This document shows, piece by piece, positions 1-9,149 of a DNA stretch of 64,000 nucleotides. Position 1 is the first letter of the stretch, and every line of letters starts with the position of its first letter. A program made the position numbers and the translations under genes. Origin of the DNA: Armatimonadota bacterium. GTDB taxonomy: Bacteria; Armatimonadota; Fimbriimonadia; Fimbriimonadales; Fimbriimonadaceae. The notes beneath the pieces were generated by a model. It searched no databases. It worked only from the letters and a program-made list of their open reading frames with translations, and had not been told where the DNA came from. The stretch covers positions 163,271 through 227,270 of the forward strand of contig JANYCU010000021.1 in the NCBI GenBank assembly GCA_025360125.1, read 5' to 3'.

Positions 1-71
1 GGTAATTGTGTCGAGCGCTCCGCGTTGGAACCGGTAATGTTGAGATTATATCCCTCGACCCTCGAGGACAT

Positions 72-980
72 TTACTCTCGAACAATCATCGTGCCCGAGC
101 CTTCGTTGGTAAATATCTCCTGCAGAATTGCGTCGTGCTTGGTTCCGCTGATGATGTGAACTTGATTGACACCGCCCGTTAGCGCGTTGACCGCGTTCTT
201 CAGCTTCGGAATCATGCCACCCGAAATCGACGGATCCTTGAGGAGTTTCTCAGTCTCCGCAACCGTCAAGACGCTCATCAAAGTGCCAGGGTCGTTCACG
301 TCACCCATCACACCATCAACTCCGGTCAACTGAATGAGCTTGCTCGCTTTCATCGAGATGGCAAGTTCGCTGGCCAAAGTGTCGGCATTGATGTTCAGGA
401 TGTTTCCTTCAGCATCGGCAACCAATGAGGCGACAATTGCAACTGAATCGAGCATCAAAAGGCTTTCAAGTGCTTCAGAATTCACGCCATCCACATCGGC
501 AACGAAGCCAAAGTCAACTTCCCTTTCTGCATTGACCCGGTCATCATGAATGACGACGGGCGGACGGCGATGAGCTTTGACTAGGCCGAAATCGGCCCCA
601 CTGATTCCGAACGCCGATATCCCCAGGGCGTTCATGGTCGCTACGAGATCCGAATTGAGCACTCCAGCAAAGCTCATTTTTGCTACTTCGATCATTTCTT
701 CGCTGGTCACGCGCCGACCAGAAACAAATGCGCTGCGATAGCCCAGTTTTTCACCGAGTTCGGTTGCGTGCTTACCGCCACCGTGCACAACGAGAACCTT
801 GATTCCAAACAAGCTGAGCAAAGCAATTTGCTCCATAATTTGGTTCAGAGTCGCTTTGTTTTCGCACAGTTCGCCACCAATCTTGAAGACAAACCGCTTG
901 CCTCGAAAGGTCTTGATGTACGGGAATGCGCTTCTGATGCTGGAGAAGTCGACGACGGACGAGATGTGAGGTGATGTCAT
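72..980 (-). CDS. argB: Acetylglutamate kinase
   Basis: FVFKIGGELCENKATL and LVVHGGGKHATELGEKLG kinase motifs; start placed at MTSPHISS; sits in arg cluster. Confidence 0.93.
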   Translation of the reverse strand: MTSPHISSVVDFSSIRSAFPYIKTFRGKRFVFKIGGELCENKATLNQIMEQIALLSLFGIKVLVVHGGGKHATELGEKLGYRSAFVSGRRVTSEEMIEVAKMSFAGVLNSDLVATMNALGISAFGISGADFGLVKAHRRPPVVIHDDRVNAEREVDFGFVADVDGVNSEALESLLMLDSVAIVASLVADAEGNILNINADTLASELAISMKASKLIQLTGVDGVMGDVNDPGTLMSVLTVAETEKLLKDPSISGGMIPKLKNAVNALTGGVNQVHIISGTKHDAILQEIFTNEGSGTMIVRE

Positions 981-987
981 GTTAATG

Positions 988-1989
988 TCAAGGATTAAAA
1001 ATGGTGTCGAGGAGTGAAGCTTGAGCCCAAAGTCGGTTCTCAGCTTCATCGTAAATTGCGCTTTGCGGACTGTCCAGCGCGTTATCCGAAACTTCAAGAT
1101 TTCGTCGGACGGGCAAGCAGTGCAGTAAAGTCTTGGCGTTCTTAATCTTGTCGCCCGTCATCAGCCAATCGGTATGTGCGCCAAGCATGGAGTCCAACTT
1201 GGCCGGATCACCATAAGCGGCGGCTGGGGCCCAGTTCTTGGCGTACACAATGGTCGCGTCCATCAGAGCGTCCGACTGATTATTGGTTTCTGAAAGTGTG
1301 CCACCAAACTGGGTGGCGACTTCGCGGGCATGGTTGACAAATTGAGGAGCGAGGTCAAAACCTTCGGGATGAGCCAGAACTATATCGTGGCCCAAATGAG
1401 CGGCGGCCAAAAGGGCCGAATGCGGCACCGCCATCGGTAATGCTTTAATATGAGGAGCCCAAGAAAGCACAAATTTTACTCGCTCGTTACCGTGACGCTC
1501 GCGCATTGTCATCATGTCCGCCAGGGCCTGAGCAGGGTGTTCGCAGGCGGATTCCATGCTTATGACTGGCACGTCGGCAAACTGTTCGAAACCGCGCAAA
1601 ACCGATTCTTTGAGGTCTTCTTCCAACGACTTCAGCGCGCCAAAGCTTCGAATGGCGATGCCATCAACATATCGGCTTAAGACTTTTGAGGCATCCTTGA
1701 CATGCTCGACGGTGGTTCCGTTCATCAGGGCTCGTTCACCAAACTCAAGGCTCCAAGTGTCGGACCCTGCCGCGAGGGCGATCGCATCGCCCCCAAAGCG
1801 CTTCATCGCTAGTTCAAACGAGACGCGGGTGCGCAGTGATGGATTGAAGAACAACATCCCCAGCGTTTTTCCTTGCAGGTTCTGAGGGACAATGCTTCCG
1901 TTCTTGATCCCAAGTGCTTGTTCGACGATAGCGCGAATCACGTTTGGGTCGTGGTCCAAAAAGGAGACAAAGTTCTTCACTTCAGGCAC
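988..1989 (-). CDS. argF': N-acetyl- (or N-succinyl-) ornithine carbamoyltransferase
   Basis: FFNPSLRTRVSFELA in place of the STRTR of canonical OTCase, and DTWSLEF; both typical of the AOTCase/SOTCase branch; HCLPVRRN motif. Confidence 0.85.
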   Translation of the reverse strand: MPEVKNFVSFLDHDPNVIRAIVEQALGIKNGSIVPQNLQGKTLGMLFFNPSLRTRVSFELAMKRFGGDAIALAAGSDTWSLEFGERALMNGTTVEHVKDASKVLSRYVDGIAIRSFGALKSLEEDLKESVLRGFEQFADVPVISMESACEHPAQALADMMTMRERHGNERVKFVLSWAPHIKALPMAVPHSALLAAAHLGHDIVLAHPEGFDLAPQFVNHAREVATQFGGTLSETNNQSDALMDATIVYAKNWAPAAAYGDPAKLDSMLGAHTDWLMTGDKIKNAKTLLHCLPVRRNLEVSDNALDSPQSAIYDEAENRLWAQASLLDTIFNP

Positions 1990-3110
1990 TCCGTCAGTTT
2001 TGCTCGGAAGTGAATCATATGCTGTTCTTCAAGGACGATCGGTGGAAGCAGACGCAAAACGTTCGGCTGCTTGCTTGTTCCCGTAATAATCATCTCTTTC
2101 AACAAACGATTCTTGAGTTCAACCGCAGGAAGGATTGTTTTGAGACCAATGAGGCAACCTTTCCCGAACACTGCCTCGACTCCAGGAACGGACTTGAGTT
2201 CCTGCATCAACTGGTCAATCTGCTTGACCTGCATAAGTATCGCCCCGCTTTCGAGCAGTTCGCACGTTGCTTTTACTGCGGCCATCGCAACTGGTCCACC
2301 GCCATAAGTTGAGCCGAGATCACCTTGTTTGATTTGATCTTTGACTCGTTCGGAAACGGCAAGGAGCCCGATTGGATACCCGCTCGCAATTCCTTTGGCA
2401 CTCGTCATCATGTCCGGTTCGATTCCGCTGTATCCAGAAATGAAGTATTCCCCTGTCCGTCCAAAGCCAGTTTGAACTTCGTCGAAAATCAATAGGATTC
2501 CCTTTCTGAGGCAAATCTCCTGTAGCTTGATGAGGTAGCTATGGCTGAATTCGACCATCCCTGCCATGCTTTGAATGGGTTCGAGGATCACGCAGGCAAA
2601 CTCATCGGTGAGCAGTTCAAGACTTCGCTCATCGTTTGGATTCAAAAATTCGACTCGATTTCCGACCCAATTCCCTAGTTCTTTGTGAGTCTTAGGGTTG
2701 TCCGACGTTGCCGTACAAAGCAAGCTCCGACCATGAAAAGACCCGGTGAATGCGGCAACGAGTTCACGGCCAGTTTGGCGAATCGCGAGTTTGATCGCGT
2801 TCTCATTCGCTTCCGCACCCGAGTTACAAAAGAAGAAATTTCGAAGGCTCGGATGAACAATTCGCGCCAGCGCATCGGCCGCTTCACTTCGAATCGACGT
2901 ATCCGCGATGTTCGAATAGAAAAACAGCTTTTTGGCTTGCTGAGTGATCGCGTCGATGATCGGATCGGGACAGTGCCCCATCAGCGCGACCGCATGACCG
3001 CCGTACAGGTCGAGGTACCGATTTCCCTTATCGTCGAACACGTACACACCGCTCCCACTTTCGATTGGGAACGGCAGCTTTTCGAAGGTGTCAAGAAGGA
3101 ATTTGCTCAT
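1977..3110 (-). CDS. argD: Acetylornithine/succinylornithine aminotransferase (class III PLP)
   Basis: LLIFDEVQTGFGRTGEYF, SAKGIASGYPIG; start MSKFLLDTF gives ATGA overlap with the argC stop. Confidence 0.92.
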   Translation of the reverse strand: MSKFLLDTFEKLPFPIESGSGVYVFDDKGNRYLDLYGGHAVALMGHCPDPIIDAITQQAKKLFFYSNIADTSIRSEAADALARIVHPSLRNFFFCNSGAEANENAIKLAIRQTGRELVAAFTGSFHGRSLLCTATSDNPKTHKELGNWVGNRVEFLNPNDERSLELLTDEFACVILEPIQSMAGMVEFSHSYLIKLQEICLRKGILLIFDEVQTGFGRTGEYFISGYSGIEPDMMTSAKGIASGYPIGLLAVSERVKDQIKQGDLGSTYGGGPVAMAAVKATCELLESGAILMQVKQIDQLMQELKSVPGVEAVFGKGCLIGLKTILPAVELKNRLLKEMIITGTSKQPNVLRLLPPIVLEEQHMIHFRAKLTECLK

Positions 3111-4147
3111 ACTGGTCTCCATCCTCCGGTCCAAAGTCCGGTTGTTTCAGGCAATCCAAACATCAGGTTCATGTTTTGAATCGCTTGGCCAGCCATGCCC
3201 TTCACCAAGTTATCGAGGGCGGCATGAACCACAACTTCCCCTCCGACTGCCGTCACAGAAATATCGCAAAAATTCGAGCCAACAACGTTTTCGATTTCCG
3301 CCGGGTTTAATCCCCTGCAACGAACAAACGGATGGTCTTTGTATTGAAGTTCAATGAGTCCTTCAGCCCAAACCTGAGGTCTCTCCGACTTATAGGAGAG
3401 AAACGCCGTACATAAAATTCCTCGGCTGATAGGCAGGCTATGCGCAGCAAAAGGAAGGCTGTAGGGCCTCCACCCTTCTGCACACAAGGTTTGATGAATT
3501 TCTGGTTCGTGCTGGTGGTTCAGAAGTTTATATCCCAAAACATTAGCGTGCCGAATCGGATGATGGGTCGAAGGTTTGGGTTCTTTGCCTGAGCCGGAAG
3601 ATCCGGTGGACAAATGCAAGTGGGATGACCTTGGCTTTGACTCAGAAAATGGTAATAATGCCAAGTTTGCTGCAGTAGCCAGGCAACCCGGGTTTGCTAC
3701 GATTCGGGCGGTTTTGATTTCGTCTCGGTTTACTTCGGGAAGTCCATACACGGCCTCCGCGCGCAGTTCCTTTAGTTCTGGAGTATTTTTATACCAGTGT
3801 TTGTGCACATCAAACTGCTTGATCCGCAAATCTCCGCTCAGATCGATGACCCTTGCGTCCGGAAACTTCTTCAAGACTTCCTCAATAGCTTTTCCGCTCT
3901 CTCCGTGCGGTAAAGCCGAAATAATACATTTTCCATCAAATTTCTCGAATGCATGTTCAGGAATTTCGGAAACAAAAGGTTGATCATAAAGTGATGCCAA
4001 ATGAGGATGGACTGAGGAAATCGGATTACCTGCATTTGAGCGTGAAGTCGCGGCTACAGCTGTTACTTTTGGATGGCTGGAAAACAATCGCATCAGCTCT
4101 CCAGCTCCAAATCCGGTTCCACCCATAATGGCGACGCCGATCTTCAA
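3107..4147 (-). CDS. argC: N-acetyl-gamma-glutamyl-phosphate reductase
   Basis: MGGTGFGAGELMRL NAD(P)-binding start and NPGCLATAANLALLP active site. Confidence 0.95.
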   Translation of the reverse strand: MKIGVAIMGGTGFGAGELMRLFSSHPKVTAVAATSRSNAGNPISSVHPHLASLYDQPFVSEIPEHAFEKFDGKCIISALPHGESGKAIEEVLKKFPDARVIDLSGDLRIKQFDVHKHWYKNTPELKELRAEAVYGLPEVNRDEIKTARIVANPGCLATAANLALLPFSESKPRSSHLHLSTGSSGSGKEPKPSTHHPIRHANVLGYKLLNHQHEPEIHQTLCAEGWRPYSLPFAAHSLPISRGILCTAFLSYKSERPQVWAEGLIELQYKDHPFVRCRGLNPAEIENVVGSNFCDISVTAVGGEVVVHAALDNLVKGMAGQAIQNMNLMFGLPETTGLWTGGWRPV

Positions 4148-5193
4148 AGTCCCACCTGTTTCAAGAGGAACTCGGCCAATTCGACCCCATGCGAACGAGC
4201 ATTGATTCCGGGAACCCCGACAGTGTCTCGAACAAAATCGGACCCCGCGTTATGGTCGGTCACGGGACCACTCATAACGTCGGCTTTGGTGTTAAATTGG
4301 TCTCGCAAGAAGATTTGCCCACCCCACGCTCCGACGGGGTCGTTAGCGCAGAGAACTATAGCCTTGGTTCTGGCAATTATTGCCTTGTCGGAAAGGATAT
4401 TTTGGACCCCATAGGTGCCCATGATTCCATCGCCAAGTTCGGCAATGATGACGTCTGCATCGGTCTCAATCAAAGATTGAAGGATCTTTCGCGCACCCTT
4501 GTTTGAGGACGATTCATCGGTGGTCACGATTCCTGCATCATTGAATGAGGCAGTGTAATCAGCGCCGTGATCTTGCATGTTCAAGGTGTCTCGAAGGAGG
4601 GATACGCCCGTCAGTTTGCATCCAGCGATTTTGATGCCTTTGGTATGGAAGTGCCGAATGATCTCACATGCCGCAAACGTCTTGCCTGAGTTCATACATG
4701 TGCCAGCAATGAAGATGATTGGGGTCTTCTTTGAATCTTCCAACTCGCCTTTTGGATTGATTGAATTCATCCCAATGTGGGCAGGAACTCCTTTACGCTG
4801 AGCGAGCTCAGGAAAAACTAAGACCGACCCAAGGATCTCAATGCCAAAAGGTGGTCCGATTTGCGGGTTGGCCGAAGTGCACTTACCGATGACTCCACCA
4901 AGGTTGAGGACTTGAAGAGTGTCTCCTGGCTTGATCACCTCAGGGACGTGCCCAGAATAGCCTTGCAGGGCATTTCGGTGGCCCAAAGCACCAACAATGA
5001 TATCGCCATCATGCAGTGTTACCATTCTTCCGTCGCAGCTTTCCAGCGTGTTATAAGTTGTCTTTTGTCCAATGACTCGGCCGCAGACCAAGTAGCCCTC
5101 TTTTGCGATGATCTCGGATGAAATCCGAATCTCTTTGCGAAGGGGAACGTTTTTGGATACTGATCCGATTTTGTCAACGGTTGCGCGGGTCAT
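4144..5193 (-). CDS. P-loop NTPase of unknown function in arginine operon (DUF1611/dethiobiotin-synthetase-like fold suspected)
   Basis: IFIAGTCMNSGKTFAACEII Walker A; DADVIIAELGDG; 4-bp overlaps with argR and argC. Confidence 0.7.
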   Translation of the reverse strand: MTRATVDKIGSVSKNVPLRKEIRISSEIIAKEGYLVCGRVIGQKTTYNTLESCDGRMVTLHDGDIIVGALGHRNALQGYSGHVPEVIKPGDTLQVLNLGGVIGKCTSANPQIGPPFGIEILGSVLVFPELAQRKGVPAHIGMNSINPKGELEDSKKTPIIFIAGTCMNSGKTFAACEIIRHFHTKGIKIAGCKLTGVSLLRDTLNMQDHGADYTASFNDAGIVTTDESSSNKGARKILQSLIETDADVIIAELGDGIMGTYGVQNILSDKAIIARTKAIVLCANDPVGAWGGQIFLRDQFNTKADVMSGPVTDHNAGSDFVRDTVGVPGINARSHGVELAEFLLKQVGL

Positions 5194-5609
5194 ATATTTC
5201 CTAGAAAAAGCTTAATGGGTTCATGAACTTCGGAGTTCTCGGTGGCAATAAAGATGGTGTTGTCACCCGCAACTGTTCCTACGATGCCTTGCAGCAATGC
5301 GTGATCAACCGCCTCGGCGACGGGTGATGCGCCACCGCTCTCGGTTTTAACTACGAGCATATTGGGGCCCGCCGTCGAAATTGATTGGATGAAATGGCTC
5401 AACCGAATACGATCGGTTCGTCCGGCGGTGGCTTGGTAGAACCCGCTAATCTTGGAGATTCCAAGCAAACGAAAATCCCGACTGATGGAGGATTGAGTGA
5501 CATCAAAGCCATTCCGGACCATTTGGGCGACAACATCCTCTTGCGCGGAAAAGGTTCCGGTTGAAATGAGTTTGAGGAGTGCCTCGTGTCGAGGATTGCG
5601 ATTCACCAT
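5190..5609 (-). CDS. argR: Arginine repressor
   Basis: wHTH SQEDVV..FDVTQSSISRDFRLLGISK; C-terminal GTVAGDNTIFIA. Confidence 0.92.
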   Translation of the reverse strand: MVNRNPRHEALLKLISTGTFSAQEDVVAQMVRNGFDVTQSSISRDFRLLGISKISGFYQATAGRTDRIRLSHFIQSISTAGPNMLVVKTESGGASPVAEAVDHALLQGIVGTVAGDNTIFIATENSEVHEPIKLFLGNI

Positions 5610-5613
5610 ACTG

Positions 5614-5650
5614 ATGCATAATTATGCATAATAAATTGCATAATATGCAA
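5614..5650 (-). promoter_or_regulatory. Two tandem ARG-box-like operators upstream of argR
   Basis: Perfect palindrome ATGCATAATTATGCAT (5614-5629) and near-palindrome TTGCATAATATGCAA (5636-5650), centres about 21.5 bp apart. Confidence 0.8.
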
Positions 5651-5693
5651 CTTCTGAGAATGGGGTTGGAATGGCAAGTTAGCTAAAAGCTCT

Positions 5694-6005
5694 TTACCTC
5701 ACAAAATGAATCTTTGGCTCACTCATGTTGTCTAGCAACATAACTGCTGTTACGGGCATCGGGCGCTCTTTGGCAACATCTCGAGCTTCGTCAAACGTAA
5801 GCTCCACAATTTTCAGGCCATCGAGATTGATGAACTGACCAAAGTTCGCGGCTCCGGCTTCGGTGCTGAAGCAAGCCAATCCGTGAATGTTCTGGTGACA
5901 ATAGCAGCCGTAGCGCTTACTGGTGATGTGGTTGAGGACAAACACGCTCGCTGGGAACTCATTGTCAAGTCCTAAAATCGGTTGAATCAGCGTTTGCATA
6001 TCCAT
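5694..6005 (-). CDS. Hypothetical small protein
   Basis: 103-aa ORF, no recognised motif. Confidence 0.5.
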   Translation of the reverse strand: MDMQTLIQPILGLDNEFPASVFVLNHITSKRYGCYCHQNIHGLACFSTEAGAANFGQFINLDGLKIVELTFDEARDVAKERPMPVTAVMLLDNMSEPKIHFVR

Positions 6006-6187
6006 GTTCTCCGTACATAAAGGTTTTCGGGAATTATGCCGGGTTCTTTAGGTTCGGCGAAAATCTCTGGTAATTCGGCGGGCTGTTAATAGTCGGGAGT
6101 TTAGAGTCTGGTGTTCGGAGTTACTCCAAAATCTGATGTCTGAGGGCTGACAGCTGAAAGCTATTTCGGGTATATTTTTGTCCTTAC

Positions 6188-6263
6188 CCGGACGTAGCTC
6201 AATGGATAGAGCATCAGTCTTCGGAACTGAGGGTTGGGGGTTCGAGTCCCTTCGTCCGGGCCA
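6188..6263 (+). tRNA. tRNA-Arg (anticodon TCG)
   Basis: Full cloverleaf: acceptor CCGGACG/CGTCCGG, D-stem GCTC/GAGC, anticodon stem TCAGT-CTTCGGA-ACTGA, T-arm GGGGGTTCGAGTCCCTT region, encoded CCA. Confidence 0.95.
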
Positions 6264-6268
6264 TTTTT

Positions 6269-6958
6269 TTATTCTTTGATGGCTTTATAACCATCAAATG
6301 TACAGCCGCTGGTCTTGATCTTAGGCGCATAGGCCGCATCAAATGGTTTCGCTGTTTCTCCGAGTAACTTCGACATTTCTTGGTTCATTTCGGCAAGGTA
6401 GTCCATGGAATAACCCGCCCATCGCTTCACTATCAGGCCATTTTGGTCCAGGAGAGTGCTGTACACCGAAGCGGGAGCCTGGTATGACTCCATCACATCA
6501 AGCTTTGGATTGGTGACGACGGGATACGGAATTTTGAGGTCGGCTGCCCATTTCTTCGCATCGTCAAATTTCGCGTCGGTGATCTCAATGAACTCAATCT
6601 TGCCGTCAAAGTGGTGATAGAGCTTCTGAATAATCGGCTCAGCATCAAAACTGCAAGGGCAACCCTGCTTCACAAAGAACAAAAACTGCGGCTTTGGCCC
6701 TTGGCCACCAATCAAAACAGGCTTGCCCGTCGTATCGGGGAGTTTAAAGAACTTGCCGATTTTGCGGTCAAGTCTTTTAACACTATTCGCCATCTCCTCG
6801 GTAACCGGGTGTCTGGGCTGGCCCAGGCTGGTATCGGGTCCAACAATTCCGATTCCCGGAACGTATCTGCCTCGAACTGACGCCATGTACGCCATTGCGG
6901 CTCCAGCAAGAATGAGGAGTCCGGAAAAGACCAGGGCAGCAATTCGAAGCGGTTTCAC
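6269..6958 (-). CDS. Membrane-anchored thioredoxin/peroxiredoxin-like protein
   Basis: N-terminal TM; FLFFVKQGCPCSFDAEPIIQKLY redoxin-type Cys motif. Confidence 0.65.
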   Translation of the reverse strand: MKPLRIAALVFSGLLILAGAAMAYMASVRGRYVPGIGIVGPDTSLGQPRHPVTEEMANSVKRLDRKIGKFFKLPDTTGKPVLIGGQGPKPQFLFFVKQGCPCSFDAEPIIQKLYHHFDGKIEFIEITDAKFDDAKKWAADLKIPYPVVTNPKLDVMESYQAPASVYSTLLDQNGLIVKRWAGYSMDYLAEMNQEMSKLLGETAKPFDAAYAPKIKTSGCTFDGYKAIKE

Positions 6959-7017
6959 AGTACCTTCAGTTTATCTCTTGTTGTTTCTACGGATTGTCCG
7001 TAGAATTAGTGACCTGT

Positions 7018-8241
7018 ATGGCGCTATTCATTTCAGCCCTCAAGTCGATGGTCAGTATTCGAACGATTCTGTTCGGCTGCGCCACGTTGGCGTTCTTCAC
7101 GACGATGACTTACTTTATCGTTACACCCAGAGTCGCCGAGGCAAAGGGATATGGATTTGGTCGGACATCAGGAACCCTAAATGCTGTAACTTCCATGCTC
7201 GATGGAGTAATCACAAGTGCAAAATCTGATCCTAGCAGCCCGTTACCTAACCTAGGAGGTGCCGAACTTGCGCTGAAGGGAGCCCAAGTAGAGAGTATCA
7301 AGCGATCAACTAAAGGAACTATTCTCCCTTACATTTCTGGTCTATTGGCCTCAATCAAAGAGTACCAACAGTTCATTGATGCCCACAAAGATCAGGAAGC
7401 AAGACTGGTTCTGACCGCAGGTCTGAATTCTTCAAACCAAGCCCTCAAGCAAATACTTGCCAAGACCAACGAACAAGTCAACGATCAAATCGAGTCTGCG
7501 CCAAAAATCGCGTCGATATCAAAACTTGTCTTGAGCATTACTGTTCTCATCGGGATCCTTGCGTTTGTTCAATCTTTGTCAAGTTTCGGATTCGGCAACG
7601 AAAAGAAATGGAAGCTAGAAGCACTAGACCACAGTATCGGTAGGCCAGCCCTTACTGCATTGGGTCAATTCATCGCTAAGAGAGCAGAACGGGAAGATGA
7701 TCAGCCAACTCGCGCAGCAGCGGCAAATCTCATTTATGGGTCGATCGTATCACCTGCCTTAGATAACTTTGTTTCTGCCAGTTCCATCACTTTTGAATTC
7801 GACCGCCACGATCTTGCCCGTGAAATCGAATTTGCGTCTTCGTATCTCTTTTTCATCAATGAAGGCAAGTCATCAGAAAGTGACTTCCCACATGGCGTCT
7901 GCGAAATTGTGTGTCGCCGAGGCGTCATCGGCCTGAGCCTTATTCATTGGATGGATAACCTTCGCCACGACTTGAAAGTCAAAGAATTCGCCATGACTCA
8001 TGATCAGCACGACGAAAAGTGGCGAGTGATAATCGAGACGGTTGGCGGAGAGATTCACCCTGACGCCTATCAGAACATCTCATCGAAAATGGCACTCAAA
8101 GCTGGCATCGACAAAGACCATGCCGAGTCAATTGACCTAGTCCGTGCGACCCTCCGAAGGCTCGCAGACTCCTTTACTGTCACCCACGAAAATGGCAACA
8201 TTCGACTGTCGGTTTGGTTCCCCGGCCAACCCAAGACCTAA
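7018..8241 (+). CDS. Two-TM membrane protein with degenerate histidine-kinase-like C-terminus
   Basis: N-terminal TM, second TM near SISKLVLSITVLIGILAFVQSL, end DLVRATLRRLADSFTVTHENGNIRLSVWFP resembles a HATPase tail; next to a response regulator. Confidence 0.5.
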   Translation: MALFISALKSMVSIRTILFGCATLAFFTTMTYFIVTPRVAEAKGYGFGRTSGTLNAVTSMLDGVITSAKSDPSSPLPNLGGAELALKGAQVESIKRSTKGTILPYISGLLASIKEYQQFIDAHKDQEARLVLTAGLNSSNQALKQILAKTNEQVNDQIESAPKIASISKLVLSITVLIGILAFVQSLSSFGFGNEKKWKLEALDHSIGRPALTALGQFIAKRAEREDDQPTRAAAANLIYGSIVSPALDNFVSASSITFEFDRHDLAREIEFASSYLFFINEGKSSESDFPHGVCEIVCRRGVIGLSLIHWMDNLRHDLKVKEFAMTHDQHDEKWRVIIETVGGEIHPDAYQNISSKMALKAGIDKDHAESIDLVRATLRRLADSFTVTHENGNIRLSVWFPGQPKT

Positions 8242-8398
8242 AAATCTGGTACACGAATTCTAAAACTACGTGTCCATTTACCTATATCTATTCGGGAATC
8301 ATCCATAATTACCTGTTGGGGCCACCCCCATTGATCGCTCTCTGGCGTATACATAAACAGAGAAGCATTCAAATGATTGGCCATGGTTCGGAGGATTA

Positions 8399-9148
8399 TT
8401 GAGCTCCAAAATACTCATCGTTGACGACGAAGCAACAATTTTAAAAATGATGGAATTGGTTCTTGCCAATGCAGGATATTCCGTCACAACTGCCCAAAGC
8501 GGTCCAGAAGCCCTCCAAATTTACGGCAATGGCGCGGGCTTTGACCTCGTCATAACCGATTACAAGATGCCGGAGATGAATGGTATTGAGCTTGAGGGCG
8601 AGATACTTCGACGCGATCCATCAGCCAAAGTTCTGTTGGTTTCAGGCTACGGCGGAATAGATACCGCCCTTGAGGGTCTCAATAAGGGTGCGATGGACTT
8701 TCTCAGAAAGCCTTTTGGTCCCGAAGTTCTTCGCGATGCCGTTCGATCGGTTCTCGAACGAGATAAGCAGCAATCGCCCGTCACTGCAGTCTGCCGAGAG
8801 TTCAGCCGACAGAGCATCAACGGCACGTCGTTTGAGTTGAAGGACAAGCACTTTGACGAACAATTTGGCGACCTAACATGCGACTTTGAAATCACAACTC
8901 AAGCAGGCGTTCAGCCGCTAACCGTCGTGATGCCCGCCTTTATTCAAGAACTTATCAAAGCATACATCGATAGTGAGGAGGTTCCTTGCGGTGACCGATT
9001 CTTCGAGGCGATTTGCGAGGAAACGGTATCTTCTGAACTGAAGGAAAATCGAGGAGTGCCCCACGACGGAACAATCGTGATTGACGATTTAACGAAAGAT
9101 GTTCAGAATTGGATTGACTCAATGGTAAGTGTAGCGGTGGCAACTTAA
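8399..9148 (+). CDS. Response regulator: receiver domain plus unknown C-terminal domain
   Basis: ILIVDDEATILKMMELVLANAGY..DLVITDYKMPEMNG..LLVSGYG..DFLRKPF; TTG start. Confidence 0.85.
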   Translation: MSSKILIVDDEATILKMMELVLANAGYSVTTAQSGPEALQIYGNGAGFDLVITDYKMPEMNGIELEGEILRRDPSAKVLLVSGYGGIDTALEGLNKGAMDFLRKPFGPEVLRDAVRSVLERDKQQSPVTAVCREFSRQSINGTSFELKDKHFDEQFGDLTCDFEITTQAGVQPLTVVMPAFIQELIKAYIDSEEVPCGDRFFEAICEETVSSELKENRGVPHDGTIVIDDLTKDVQNWIDSMVSVAVAT

Positions 9149-9149
9149 T

